From the NCBI RefSeq assembly GCF_905475345.1, contig NC_066586.1:13688400-13752399 (forward strand): a stretch of DNA of 64,000 nt. The letters are read 5' to 3'. Shown piece after piece: positions 43,078-56,704 of this stretch. Numbering within the stretch: the first letter of the stretch is position 1; the number at the start of each line of letters is the position of its first letter. Made by a program: the position numbers and the translations under genes. The notes under the pieces were generated by a model, which worked only from the letters and a program-made list of their open reading frames with translations, searched no databases and was not told where the DNA came from. Source of the stretch: Vespula vulgaris (Eukaryota > Arthropoda > Insecta > Hymenoptera > Vespidae).

Positions 43078-45690
43078 GCGATGAATGGAGAATACGAGAC
43101 GAAGGCGTTTTTACCAAACGATCCGTGGTGTCACAGTCGTGGTGTTGACGGTATTGGTGGTGATGGTGGTGATGGTAGTGGCGGTGGTGTTTGGTGACTC
43201 GACATAAATCACAGAAAATCTGCTTTATGCGCGCGAGGGCAAACACGGGAGCGGCGGACCCGCCTACCCACATCGGCCAAATTCACAATGGGGTGATGTT
43301 CAACCGAGGAAACGCAACTTTTCTCTCTCTCTCTCTCTCTCTCTCCTCCCTCTCCTCATCCTCCTTTTCACACCTCATAATAAGCGAGTCTTCCTTGTTG
43401 ATTCGTTTCTTCTTCTTCATCGCGAGCTCGAATTCCATCGAGAAAAGCGACAAAATACGAGATAAATCGAAGCTTGCTCAAGACGCCACACCTCCTTTTT
43501 CCTCGCACGAAAACTTTTCCTTTCGTTTTCTTTCTCATTGATAGATGTAACTATGAAATCGAGATCGAGATGGATCGTTTCGAAGAAATTTTCAAACTTC
43601 TTCTTTCATTATCCTCGAGCTAGCAATTATCTTCTATGTGCATTACGATAATAGACACACAGTGGATCGATCTAACGTGTTCGCACTCACAACAATTCGT
43701 AGAAATTCGTAAAACGTGAACGTATCCATTCGAACTATAATTCCAAGAGATTTCTAAACTTCAAAATCATCGAAATCATCCCTGTCTACGAACTGATTTT
43801 TCTTTAGCTCGATATACGTATGTTTCGTTTTTGAAACAACTAGTAAGTTATTTCCGTTTGGAAAACTTCGACTCTCGGTTCACGATAATACCACACCGGG
43901 GCTGCCGCACACTCTTTCTCTCTTACTCTCGAGCTATTCTCGTTTTTATATTTTTAGACGTTATACGTGACCTGTTGCCGTCTCTATTATTGAATCCTCG
44001 ATTCGAACGTAAAATGGAACCTCGGTAAATCTTGTTACTTATACGAGCTATCTAAACGATTGTCTTTAGCGCGTGAATTTTATGCGTTTTCCTAAACTGA
44101 AAAAAAAAAATAAAATAAATGCTCGTTAATTATCCTCTGGTAGGATTGCAAATACTTCAGTTCGATCTTATCGTGTAAAAAAGAAAAAGAAAAAGAAAAG
44201 ACCGCCGAAAAGAAAGAAAGAAAGAACACACAGAGAGAAAGAGAAAGAGAGAGAAGAAAAAGAATCCAAGAAAGAAGAAAAATCGTCGATGCGGAGAGAC
44301 TTTTATCTCGAGAGAGACCATTCCGGTCCGGAGACAGGAATCTAAAAGTTTCCTATCGGAAGTCGGCCGACGTTTGCCGAGACGAAAACCTCAACTGCTG
44401 TCGCCACGAAACCTCGTGCTTGCCAAACGCTGGACCGATGATGCTTAAAAATACAAATTCGACGAACAATGTAAGAAGCGTTATCGGCACCACAGGATAC
44501 CGACGTTCGCCGACGACGTTCTTGGCAGACACGTATCCTGGGGAGTAGAAGGGACTAACTTAGGCTCGTTCCAAAAAAAGAGAGAGAGAGAGAGAGAATG
44601 TGATTTTGAGAGAAGATCGGCTCTCATTATGGGTGCCAACCCCCCGCAGTTTGACCTCGAACGTCGCAGGAGTCCATTTTCTTCTGGAATTCGTCTGCTC
44701 GTTTCCCTTTTTCGAAAAAAAACTATAATGACCTCCACTAATATATCTACAGACGATTTTAGATTCGTCACGATTTCACCTAACGTTAGACTGCTCATCT
44801 ACGTATTAAATATTTCTTTAATCAAGTTTTGAACGATATATAAATATATTGATTATAAATATGTTAATTATATCGAGATGGATTGTATTAGATCATGCGG
44901 ATAAGAAAGAACTTTCTACGAACGTAGATTAGAAATATTTTTTTTTTTTTATTCATTTCATCGGAACTCTCTCATTAACTAAATTTTGATTCGTAGTCTA
45001 TCAGTCATTATCAATAGGAAGATTTCAAGGAGGTTGGCTTTTGCGGATGTTTATAGAACCAACAGTACGCCCACTCTGTGTCCCTCTTTACCTATCCTAT
45101 AAAACCTCAATTGTATTCTCTTAGGACTTTAAACCTTACTGACCGTGTGCCTTTGACAGGGCCGCAGCTGCAAGGACAGCCACGACTAATCGATTACCAC
45201 GAATCCTTAGCTATTGCATGAGAGAGGAAAAAAATATATCGATAATAACGTCATTGAGTATTAGCTTTACATTGATGTATCGTTACCGAACAAAAAAGGA
45301 AACTTATCGATCGAATTTCATCCAGAGAAAGATGACTTCAAAAAAAGATCTCGAAAATAAAACTTCGATACTACTAACAACATGTGCGCACGTGTGTGTG
45401 TGTGCGTGTGTGTGTGTGTGATTGAGAAATAGGAACGAGAAAAACAAAGACAAAAAAAAGGAAAAAAAAAGAAAAAACAAAAGAAACCTAACGATAGAAT
45501 TGAAAAAGAAATGATTTGGTTGATTAAAACTCAATATAAATTATGTTCGTTCGATCTAACGAAACATACTAAAAACTTGTCCACGTATCGTCATTACATT
45601 CCTGATAAATCACCTGTTTAAACGGCCATAATAAGACCCGCGGCGTAACAGGATCTCCCACCAAGCACGAACGACCCCCCACCATTGAAC
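43078..45690. other. Intergenic, no gene seen
   Basis: Imperfect GGTGGT/GGTGAT repeats (about 43137-43190), a CT tract (43322-43346), then mixed sequence. 43560-43800 and 44820-45000 are AT-rich. (GT)n lies at 45395-45420. A TTGACAG acceptor-like word at 45162-45168 has no partner donor or coding sequence. The block 45600-45670 (CGGCCATAATAAGACC) is complex. Confidence 0.5.
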
Positions 45691-47280
45691 CCACCCATAT
45701 ATTTACCCGCTCTTGTCCTCTCTTTCCGCCTGAAAGCAAAAGCATCTCACCCTTCTCACCCTCTCGCCATCACTCTCTCTCTCTCTCTGTCACACACGCA
45801 TACTCTACATCTATCTATCTCTATCTCTATCTCACACTCTGCACGGTCGTCGTCGCAAATTTCAGCCATTTATCTGTCCGGTCCTCGACAATGAACGCGA
45901 GAGGAAGAAGAGGACTATGAGGAGGTCGCGCGACCATGTACGAAGAGCGAGAGATAGAGAGATAGATAGAGAAATAGAGGGAGAGAGAGAGAGAGAGTTT
46001 CCCCAATTTCGGGCTAACAGAGAGGCCGATTCGTTCCGGCTGTAATGCGTTTATAGCTGCGTGTCCGGTACACGTCCGTCACGGTTCCTTTCCACGGATC
46101 CGGAGCTGCTCGACGTGCTAAGGAGACCTAAAGACTCTGTTTTGTATGTGCTGGACCCCTGGAGAAGCAGTAGAAGAGAGAAAGAAATAGAAAGAAAAAG
46201 AGAAACTTCGTATCGCACGCCACGTTCCAACGATGATGATCGTCGACCTTCGCGTTCCGTGACTTGAAAACTTCACATTTTGTTAGGATTGCATGGGGTA
46301 TAGGTAAAATAGTTCCTTTCCGTTTCCGATCGATTAAAAAGAATAAGAAGAAAAAAAGATAGAAAGAAAAAAGAAAAAATAACAAATAAAAAAGGAAAGG
46401 AGAAAAAAATGAAAGAAAGAAAGAAAGAAATAATGCGAATAAAAATACGATTTCTTTAGGGAATCTAAGGAATATTCGTAGTCGAGTAGAGTTTCGAAAT
46501 CTCTGCCGTCGGGAGTTCGTAGTCAAAGTCGATACAAAGAGCGAGAGACAGAGAGAGAGAAATAAAGAAAGAAAGAGGAAAAAGAAAAAAGAAAAGAAAA
46601 TGCGAAAAAGGAGGTTTCGATCCTTCGATCGAACGGCGTTTGCCCCCTTCGCGTATAACCACGGATTGCTAGGGTTCTTTATGGGCAATCTATGGTGATG
46701 GAGATGATAGGCAACGAGATATACGTAAACCTGATTCTGGAGGATCTTCCGCGACCCTACTCGAGAAGAGTCGTGTGGCTGAAGCCTGCTATAAGAGTGA
46801 CTGTGAGAGAAAGAGAGATACATATGTATATGTATACATACATACATACACACACACATACATGTATATGTACTTCGATTCCCCAATAGTTTAACTTACG
46901 GCCGGATTTACTGGCGGAGATAGGAAAACCCCCGCGTATTGGCTGATAGACTCGCGACACCTACGCTCTATCTCTCTCTCTCTCTTTCTGAGGAAGATCT
47001 TCTCCAGCGATCCTCAAACTTTCCACGGAAACTCTGAATGCCAAAGGACGATATGTAGATATATATAGTTATGTGTGTATAGGTACGTATGTATATTCAA
47101 AAGGACGAAATGGTAAAAGAAGAATTTCTTAAGTGAAATAAAGGAGAATACTCGTACGAAGTTGTCGTACCTCGAACTTAGATTCGATGCTTTCCTTTGG
47201 ATTTAACTCGTCGTCCTCGATCCAAACCGCCAAGTTTCTTCTTTTTTTTGTCTCGAAAATAAAGAGAGAGATGAAAGATG

Positions 47281-47315
<35 letters not shown>

Positions 47316-47604
47316 GAAAGAAATAAAAGAGAATGAAGGATGAAAGTGTCGTAATTCGTAGCTTTACTCGAGTTCTTAAAAGATTAATTATCGAGGAGAG
47401 ACGAACGATGGTAAAGAGATACCTTTGGAAACGATCGAAATCTGACGCCAAGGACGGTGTGACATATACCTTTGGATGCATCGAACGGAAGCTTTTGCAT
47501 CGTCGAGGAAGCACCCCTGCTTCCGTGTGACAGTAGCAAAAGAGAAGAGTAAGAGGAAAAGAGAAAAAGAAGAGAACGTGAAGAGGGGCTTGGAGACACA
47601 GAGT

Positions 47605-47642
<38 letters not shown>

Positions 47643-48005
47643 GAGAAGACGGAGGAAAGAGGAGGGAAAAAGAGGAAAGAGCAAGGGGATGAGCTTGGTC
47701 TCATCTTGCCTCCACAAAGCGGCGCCGCATCAGATAGCATTTGTTTTAAATATATGGATCAGGGGTGTGGGTCCAGGATGGCTAGAAGGGATGCTAGAAA
47801 GAGTGAATGAGTAAAAGAGAGTAAGAGAGAAGGAGTGATAGAGAGGGAGTGGATACAATACCCCATATCCTACGAGAAGGAAGAGGAAGAGAAAGCCACC
47901 CCAGTGTTCTACGAACACGCGAGGAAGACTGAGTTCGTAGCGAGAAGAGAGAAAGAGAGAGAGAGAGAAATATAGACAGATAGAAAGGGTAAGAGAAAGA
48001 GAAAC

Positions 48006-48038
<33 letters not shown>

Positions 48039-48360
48039 AGAGAAAGGAGATGAGATAAAGAGAGAGAGAGAGCTTTATACGACGCAACTCGTTTCCTCAG
48101 TACTCCCCAGTTTCAGAAGCCAATACTCTAGTAGCCCTCTCTCCTCTCGGATCCACCGAACGAGAGTCCGTTCTCTCTATCCCGCGTGCTCTCTATCCCC
48201 TCTAACCTCCCTGCGGCTAGATATCGGCTTCCCAATAATCTAACCGACTGCTCCGCGACGGCTAGCAGTGGTATTCCTATCCTCGTTACCTTCCAGGATC
48301 ACCCCGAACGATTTCAGCCTTCGATTTCAAAGTTTTAGAGCGAATTACTGAGAAAACGAT
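45691..48360. other. Intergenic, GA-rich, no gene seen
   Basis: CT (45774-45790), GA/GATA (45948-46000), AAAG/GAAA runs (46335-46440, 46555-46600), (CATA)n (46820-46865), GA (47294-47316, 47608-47640, 47950-48075). A 252-residue minus-strand frame (46128-46886) is Phe/Leu/Ser low-complexity sequence. The block 48090-48340 is unique and GC-balanced without identifiable motifs. Confidence 0.55.
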
Positions 48361-49466
48361 GACGTTTACTCCCCTTTTTTGGTCTGCTTTTTTTCTCTTT
48401 CGTTTCATCTGTTCCTTTTTTTCTTTTCTTTTCTTTTCTTTTTGTTTTTGTTTTTGTTTTTTTTTTGCTTCTTCTTCTCTTATGCAAAGTAATAAAAAAT
48501 TTGTTTATTTTTGTCTAATCGTTGAACATGGTCGATCGGAGAGAAAAATCATTCTCGATCGATCAATTTTTATCATTGAAAGTAGATCGTGGCATTTTTT
48601 TTGGATGTTAGAAAGAAATGTTATAAAGAAGGGTCCTATATATTCTATATGGTGTGGCTACGTTACGGACACTTAACAATAACCTCTGACAATAACGATG
48701 GAAACGCATGCAGTTTTCACCAGCGAAGATCCGACCTCCTCTCGCGACGGTCCAGGTGGTATCGCTACCATGAACGTAAGAGGAATCTAAGCGACGCAGT
48801 AGTATCCTTGGTATACATATATCCTTAAGAATCGTGGCAGAGAATAGTCTTAAGAGATCAGGCAGTCGATCATGTCAACGACTTAAACGCCGGATCGTAT
48901 CTGCGGGTGCTCTTTAATAACGCCATTGATCCTTGAGGATCGGATCATCGGATCAGCGAAGAATCCTGGACAAATTGCGAGCCTACTTCTTTTTCATCTT
49001 TGAAAAAAGGAAAGAGAGAAAAAAAAAGAAAAATAGAAAAAAGAAAAGAAAAAAAAAAGAAAAGAAGAAAATTCTATTCCCTAGGCTCGCGAGAGCGTAA
49101 TTACGTGTATGTGTGTGTGTGTGTATGTACGTATATCTTTTTTTTTTTACTATAAAAAATAGAAAGAAACCATATCGGAGGTATCATCGAATTTTTCAAA
49201 ATCCGTTCGACTTCTCGAGATATTTTCTAATCGTTTTGCGAAGGTCGACATGACTCGGACGCATCGAACCCGAAGGATCATCAAGAAACATTCCTCAGAG
49301 TTGTAATGAAAGCAGGGATAAAGCAGAGGGCAGTTACTAACGAGGGAACGGAAAGAGGAAAGAGAAAGGAATAGAAGAAGGAGAAGGAAGAGGAAAACGA
49401 TGAGGAGGAGAAAGAGGTCGACGACGACGACGTCAACGACGAGGAAGAGAACGATTCAAAGAGAGA

Positions 49467-49527
<61 letters not shown>

Positions 49528-49783
49528 CAAGAGAAAAAGAGAAAGAGAGTAGGTAGATGGTACTTGGTAGGGGTCAGAGGTCGCTCGAATTTCACACGTG
49601 GATTAACTCTCCGGCGAGTAAAGTGTCCTCCTCCTCCTCCTCCTCCTCCTCCTCCTCTTCGTTCAGCTTCCTCTCGTTCCTTCCTACTCCGAACGAGAAA
49701 CCTTCCTACACGAATTCCGAGATCCAGCCAGTGCAGCCGCTAATGAACGTTCGCGACATATCCCTTCCCATCCTCTTCGTCTG

Positions 49784-49816
<33 letters not shown>

Positions 49817-50336
49817 TACACTATCGCACACATATGTACGAACATGTGAATGTAGGTATACCATAGCGCGAACCCAGCCGACCAGCCTTGATCCAGTCCA
49901 TGTACAAGAGAGTGCATGACAACGAGGAGAGCACCTGGACGATGCGGCTAGGACGTTCAATGAGGGTGACCGTACGTCGACGAGAAGAGACGTGAGGGTG
50001 GAGTGGGTGGTATGGACGTGGGAGGGGTAGGGTGTGAGGAACGATATTCACGCGCTGATCGTATTAAATCTCCTTGGAGCCGAGCTTTTCACCCTCTTCC
50101 TCTTCTCTTCTCTTCTCTTCTCTTCTCTTCTATCTCTCACCTCTCACCTCTCACCTCTCACCTCTCACCTCTCACCTCTCTCTCTCTCTCTCTTGGCTGG
50201 ATACTACGTCCATCGATCTCGTAATTCAACCTGACTTCAAATAAAACCGCCCGTCAGCTACGGTCATCCCTTTCACGCATCCTCCGACCTTTGTCTCACC
50301 GTTCTTGATGAATTCTCTCTTTTACTCTCTCTCTTT

Positions 50337-50378
<42 letters not shown>

Positions 50379-50400
50379 GTCTCTTCCTCTTTCTCTTTAA
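48361..50400. other. Intergenic with several compound repeats
   Basis: TTTTC/TTTTTG runs (48418-48470), A/G-rich (49010-49070), (GT)n (49108-49124), GA (49470-49520), (CTC)n (49627-49657), CT (49782-49815), (CTTCT)n (about 50098-50131) followed by a 7-mer (ACCTCTC)n minisatellite (about 50139-50190), and CT (50344-50372). No coding region. Confidence 0.6.
50098..50190. repeat. Compound minisatellite: (CTTCT)n then (ACCTCTC)n
   Basis: About seven pentamer units followed after a short spacer by about seven heptamer units ACCTCTC, passing into a CT tract. A stepwise change of repeat length within one pyrimidine strand. Confidence 0.9.
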
Positions 50401-51439
50401 ACGTACCACGACGATCGTTCAACGATGATCAAGATTACGAAACTCTCTTTAGATTTTGTCTTTCTAATCTTACATTGATGAATTTCGTGATACTTCTAAA
50501 TTTATTTACCGTACGTGTTTTAATGGAATACCAAACGTGTACGAGACCGCAAACGTATGTACGTAGACGAGATAGATAGATAGAGAGATGGAGAGATAGG
50601 GAGAGAGAGAGAAAGAGAAAGAGAAAGTGAGAGATAGAGAGAGAGATGACATCGATTATTCATAAAATGGAGATCGCGAGATTGAAATTCTAACATCTGA
50701 TGGTTATAAATTCGACGAGAGAATGCAACTTGTTGCTGAACTAGAGATACGCGAGTACAATTATTTTACTACTATGAATACCTCACCGAACACGCGTTTA
50801 TACCCAATTTTAGGGAATACCAGAGCTGTTACTTATGAAAAGAATTTCACGGGATAACTGATCTCAGTAGTAGAATAGTCCGCTACACTTTCGGAAATCT
50901 GTTCGAGCTGCCTAATTTTTCATATCTAATCAAATTAACGCATACAGATTTGAAAATTAAAAAAAAAAAAACTCGAGTAAGTAGCGCAGTGTCTTATCAA
51001 CAAAGCGTCTCATATCGATTCAAATGTAAATTAAAATTTTTCAGTCGCGATAAGATATTAATTGGTTTGAAAAAAAAAGAGAAAAAGAAAAAAAGGATGC
51101 AAAAAAAAAGAAAGGAAGGAAGAAGAAGAATTAAAAATATGCAAAATGAAAAGAAAAAAAAAAAAAGAGAAAAAAGGTTTCTTCCTTTCATTTTTTAAAA
51201 ATGATGAATCCTGTTGTAAAGAATGTTAGACGTTGTAAAATTGTGTGAATTTGTCTAATAATAGACCAATAAAAAGTTAGTTCGTTAATTGAAGGGCATT
51301 GGCCCGAGGACAACCCTTCCATTCTGTTTCTCACAAATAGTAAACGACCCTAGAAAACCATTCGTCCTCGTAAATTATCCGGTTTCGCGGCTCCAACCAG
51401 TTAGACTTGCTTGTGGGGTTCTCTCTTTCTCTCTCTCAT

Positions 51440-51474
<35 letters not shown>

Positions 51475-54162
51475 GTCTCTACTGTAAAAGGATCACGCAT
51501 AACGGGTTTGCGAAAATTTACGATTCTCGTATTTCTTCGGTACCGACACGAGACAACTCTTTCGAAAGCTCCAGTTTACTTCTGTTTGGGACATCAGTCC
51601 CTAAAAGTCATCCTCTAAACTTAGTTTACTTTTATATACATATAATATAATACAAAAGGGAGAGTTGAATATTCTAGTAAATGGACGATGGGGAAATATA
51701 TCAAAAAGTTTTCTACGTAAAAAAAAAAAAAATCGATTCCGTAAAAATCCTTTCTCCCTTCTTAAAGCACTCAAGAAGTATTCAAAAGTTAAACGAAAAA
51801 AGAGATTAAAAAATGAATTAAGAAGAAGAAAAAGAAAAGAGAGAAAATTGAAAAAGAAAAAAGAAGAAACAAAACAAAAAAAAGGAAAAAGAAACATTCA
51901 TTTGCCGACGGTTTTTGCGGTTCTCTTTAACATTCGCAGAAAGAAGCAGACTCGCTCCTTTTTTTGACACATTTTTACCAAACCCTTCGAAGTACTGCTT
52001 CGCTTTTTAACTCCTTTTTCAACCCGATCTCTCGTACCGTTAAGCTTCTTTTCGTAAATCATCCGAGGTTTTTCGTTGTCGAAGATAATTTTTTCACGAG
52101 CTGCGAAAAAGCAAGGAGCTCGTTTTATGACGACACATAATTCTATCTCTCTCTTTCTCTCTTACTCTGTGACGTTAACATAGAGAAGCTCTTTATGAAT
52201 TTATGCGAAGTAGTTTCTTCACCACCAACCCGTTTCCAACAAATTTTGTAACTTCGGTTAACTTGAGAAATTATATTACAGAGACCTTGTCAAAGTTATC
52301 GATGGTTTTTATCCCTTTTCTTATTTTTACCATTTTTCATAGTACCGTTTTTTTTCTTCTTCTCTTTTTCTATCTCTATCCTAGCTCCTCTCATACTAAA
52401 AAGTAAGAAAAAAAAAAAATTAACTTTACTGCGTTAAAAGGCTTAGCGGTTTGAAGTCAACTCGTTCCTTCCTTTTACCCTTCGAAAGACGACTCTTTTA
52501 TAAACGGGTTATTGCTAAAAGACGGACCATCCCTACGATTTCTTCAAACGTTTTATGGACGTTCTTTCTTCTTTCTTTTTTCCAGTGAAAGCTACGAGTA
52601 TGGGTACCGTTTTTTTTTTTTATCTTTTTTCTTTTTTTTTTTATACTACATGTGGGTCAAACTTTACAGTTAGGCCAACTACAATTTTTACCGTTACTCC
52701 TACCCTTCCGCATTAAAATTGCCCAGGTACATTTTTAACCGTTTCACTTTGTTAGAAAATCCCACTCGGGTAAAACTACAGAGCGCTTAATATAGGTAAG
52801 TATTTAAAAGGAAAAAGAAAAAAAGACGAAAACAACAAGGAAAAAATGATAAAGAAAGAAAATTGTTGAAATTTTGATTAACGCACCGAATAAAATAAAT
52901 ATCTCTATTGAAATATATTATAACGTGCATGTTCGTTTGGTGGAGAGCGAGTGTTTAAGGAAAAAAAGAAAAAAAAAAGAAAAAAAAGAAAAGAAGAAAA
53001 AAAACAAGCAAAGAAGAAAAAAGTAGCTCGCATCGTAAAGAAAATATGAAATTTACGATACGAGAAAAGACCGTAATGGGGAATGGTCTCTTTTAAGACG
53101 AAAAACGGACGGTTTGAAAAATTGGTAAACGACGAAAAACGCAATGGACGACTGTGCGTTGACCCAGTTCTACGTTCACAGCCGATTTTTATGCTTTTAC
53201 GAAGTGTACAGATAGAGTAGAAGAGAGAAAAAGAGAGAACCAGCGTAAAAAGAACATTGAATGACGGACCGCGAAAACGAAAAATGGTATCCCAAAAAGT
53301 GGGATCCCGTTTTGGGCTTTTTCTAGAACATCGATGGATATAGGAGCACGTACCTAAACTCTGAACTGTTTTTAATAGCCTACGTTGTATATTTTTATTG
53401 AGATCAGCAAACAATATCTGTCTTTTTTTCTTTTCTTCTTTTTTCTTTCCTTTTTTTCTACTTTTTTCTTTTCTTTTCTTTTTTTATCTTCTTCCTTTTT
53501 CGACCGACTTCTTCCGGTCATTTTTACGTCGACCGAAGGTTTTACGCGTTTACACGAGGACTCACCGTCACTACGCACTAATTTCTAACCAAAACAGGGC
53601 AGTTTTTTGGCCTCGGTCTTGTCCAATCTGGAACATTTTTTTCTTTCTTTCTTTCTTGTTTTTTTTTTTTTTGCCTTTTCTAAAACTCGCAGTAAAGAAA
53701 TAAACTAAGAACGATGTGATTTACGAGTACGAGGAGACAAGAACATTTTTGTGAAACTTTTCTTCCTTCTTTTTTTTCTTTTTATTCTTTTTTTTCCTTT
53801 TTTTTCCTTTTATTTCTCCTCCACTCTAAAATCTCGACGAACATAAAAGATATCTCAGTCCCTCTTAAAAGGAGCTCATTCTTCGGTTATTGTCAGTCAA
53901 TTTTTTAAATTATTATTTGCAACGTACATTTACCGAATATTTCGAAAAAAGAAAGTCAAAATAGATTTCTTGGAGAACAGCAGTATATATATATATTTTT
54001 TTGTTCGTATTTTTTTTAACGATTCATAACAAGAAAAAAAATAATAAAAATAAAAGAAAGGAAAAATAGAAAAAGAAGAAAGAAAAAATTAGATATGACA
54101 TTTCAAGTAAATTAAGTCGAATAAAACCGATATAAAGTGCTACGGCACTCGAGATAAAAAAT

Positions 54163-54193
<31 letters not shown>

Positions 54194-54440
54194 AAACACA
54201 CACACCGTTCTCCACAATTCATAGTTGCGCATAGATAGATATCTATATGACATATAAATCGTCCTGGCAATCCCGCGTCAAAAGGTACAATGAAATAGCG
54301 AGAATAACAGAAGGCCACATGCTGGTTTCAGATCGGCTAAGGATCGTAGGCTAATACATTCCTAATACAGGCTTTAGCATTCAGGACGCGACGCGTTGCT
54401 CTTCGGTTCTATCCGAGCAACGCGAGAGGATGTGACGATA
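50401..54440. other. Intergenic, AT- and homopolymer-rich
   Basis: GA (50580-50646), A-rich/AAAAG runs (50955-51180, 51717-51890), CT (51420-51480), T-rich/TTTTC runs (52600-52640, 53420-53500, 53640-53670, 53760-53820), (AT)n (53985-53998), GA (54162-54194). No coding or RNA features are recognised. Confidence 0.55.
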
Positions 54441-54450
54441 CTAGACGAAT

Positions 54451-54464
54451 AAGCAAACAACCAA

Positions 54465-54498
<34 letters not shown>

Positions 54499-54576
54499 GA
54501 GTGAGCGAGAGAGCAAGCACGCGAGCAAGCACGCAAGCAAGCACGCAAGCAAGCAAGCAAGCAAGCAAGCTAGCAA
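54451..54576. repeat. (AAGC)n minisatellite with GAGC/ACGC variants
   Basis: About 30 tetranucleotide units. Pure AAGC runs at both ends flank a variant core (GAGC, ACGC). It lies directly next to the first copy of a duplicated non-coding block. Confidence 0.93.
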
Positions 54577-54630
54577 CGGACGAACAGCTGCCGTTATCTT
54601 TTTCCTAAATCTCTTTTCTCTTTTGGTATC

Positions 54631-54939
54631 GGTGGACCACCGACCAAATTCAAACGGGCCGCGTAGTAGTATTCTCTTTTCTCTCTCTCTCTCTCTCTTT
54701 TTCTCTCTTTCTCTCTTTCTCATTCACATGCATCTCACTCCCAGTTTCATGTGAACATGCAGAGAAAGAGAGAGAGAGAGAAAGAGAGAAAGAGGTTGGC
54801 GATACCGGCGGTGGCTCTCACACGTACAGCCGATACAATAACGAGGGTATACTCGCGCGTGAAAAGGCTCGTGGCCGCACAAAGAGTGCCGAAGTGGAAG
54901 TTCGATGGTGGTGGTGACTTCATTCGGCGGGAATATATG
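54631..54939 (+). repeat. Diverged duplication, copy A
   Basis: Three segments recur in the same order in copy B: 54631-54655 (23 of 25 bases identical), 54851-54888 (33 of 38) and 54913-54939 (24 of 27). Between the first two lie GA/CT tracts of different length in each copy. Non-coding by frame inspection. Confidence 0.85.
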
Positions 54940-55249
54940 CGCCAGCCCGGTCACGCTGCTCTCCGATGGGGGTATATACGGGTGAACGAGACAGAAAGAG
55001 AAAGAGAGAGGAGAGAGAGAGAGAGAGAGAAAGAGAGAAGAAAAAGAAAAAACTATACAAAACGCGTACTCACACACAGAAACTAGCGCGCACTCGTTCG
55101 TTCGCATACATATATAGGAAAAGGAATTCCTACGATAGAAATTTCTTCTTTTCCGCGATACGTCGAGAACAATCAAAATTCCTCGACCTTTCTTTCTACT
55201 TTTTTTTCCCCCTTTTTTTCTACTTTTTCTTCTTGACTTTTTCCCTTTT

Positions 55250-55285
<36 letters not shown>

Positions 55286-55318
55286 TGCTTTTCTTTTCTT
55301 TTCTTTTCTTTTCTTTTT
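55250..55318. repeat. (TTTC)n then (TTTTC)n
   Basis: Tetramer run at 55250-55287, then pentamer run to about 55318, lying between the two duplication copies. Confidence 0.9.
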
Positions 55319-55619
55319 TTTTTCTTTCTCCCTTTCAATCCTTTCTCCCTAATACATATCATTCGGAGATTACGAGACAGTAGGAGAGATGATTTTGTCT
55401 CTCGAATCCTTTTCGATTGGTATGACAGTTGCATCGGACGGCACTTCCGTTCGGTTTCGAGCGATAAAATTATCGACTCGTGGTCGCGCGAGTGACTTCA
55501 TAAATTACGCTCCATTTAGAGCGTATATCGATCGGTTCGTGTGAGTGGATGCCGGAGAAACGGTGGGAGGAGAGTTCTATGGGTTCGATGAAAAATAAAG
55601 GATATCAAGGAGACGATCG

Positions 55620-55664
<45 letters not shown>

Positions 55665-55805
55665 ACTCTCTCACACACATATTACACACACATATTATCT
55701 CGCTAGTCTCTCGCTCACTCTCTCACTCTATCTCTTGCATTCTATGTTTTACGATAAACCACGGCAACGCGCGTAAACCTCTTCCGCGTTCTCCTCGACG
55801 CTGCT

Positions 55806-55916
55806 GGTGGACCGCCGCCCAAATTCAAACACACTACCCTACCGCTACTACCACCATCGTCATCAGGACTTCCATTTAACGTGAGAATATCGTGTATGTA
55901 CGTTAGCACATGCAAC

Positions 55917-55957
<41 letters not shown>

Positions 55958-55962
55958 GACAG

Positions 55963-56013
<51 letters not shown>

Positions 56014-56102
56014 GGATAGAGATAGAGTACTCGTAACGTTCTTATGCACACGCGTTCGCGGTGTGTACACACGCATACTCTTCAAGCCAAAGCACACATA
56101 TA

Positions 56103-56139
<37 letters not shown>

Positions 56140-56323
56140 GAGGGAAAGAGGAAAGGGAGAAAGACAGAGAGGGTGGATCGGACGCGTCGATGCGCAGGAC
56201 TCGTGCGTGAAAGGGCTCGCGGCTTCACAAAGAGTGTGGCTACGTTGAGGCTCGCTTCTCTCTCTCTCTCTCTCTCTCTCTTATTCTCTCTGTATTGGTG
56301 ACTTAATTCGGTGTGAATATATG
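55806..56323 (+). repeat. Diverged duplication, copy B
   Basis: Matches copy A at 55806-55830, 56199-56236 and 56297-56323, in the same order and orientation. It is longer than copy A because of expanded GA/GATA tracts (55917-56010, 56107-56134) and a CT tract (56257-56281) inserted between the second and third segments. GGTGACTT-ATTCGG followed by GAATATATG is the best kept word. Confidence 0.85.
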
Positions 56324-56671
56324 GAAGCTCCGGCCGATCCTAACCCCTCCGCCCTCGATCACGTTCGAGAGAGAACACGTGAGCACATTTGCACAGACAC
56401 AAGCACACATACATCATACATGAACGATATACGTGTCCAAGTACGCGCTGCTCACGAGCGAACGCTCAGCTAATTTCAATACCTCCTACTACCGATAGTT
56501 CACGTACCTGTGTGTCTTCACGTGAGACACGAGTGTGTATGTTGTATGTATGTATGTATGTATGTATGCGTGTGTGAAAGACAGAGAAAGAGAAAGGGGT
56601 GAGGATCGACGTATCGCGCGTGTTGAGGGTGGATCGTTTCGTTCCTGTATCTGTATATATGTGAGAGTGAG

Positions 56672-56704
<33 letters not shown>

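Noticed and set aside
45150..45260. Possible exon after a TTGACAG acceptor-like word
   Set aside because: An Ala/Thr-rich frame follows only briefly, with no donor and no similarity to Runx or other families.
46128..46886. 252-residue minus-strand open frame
   Set aside because: Phe/Leu/Ser-rich sequence from AAAG and GAAA runs; not protein-like.
54724..55434. 236-residue minus-strand open frame
   Set aside because: Lys/Glu and Ser/Leu repeats; overlaps a duplicated non-coding block.
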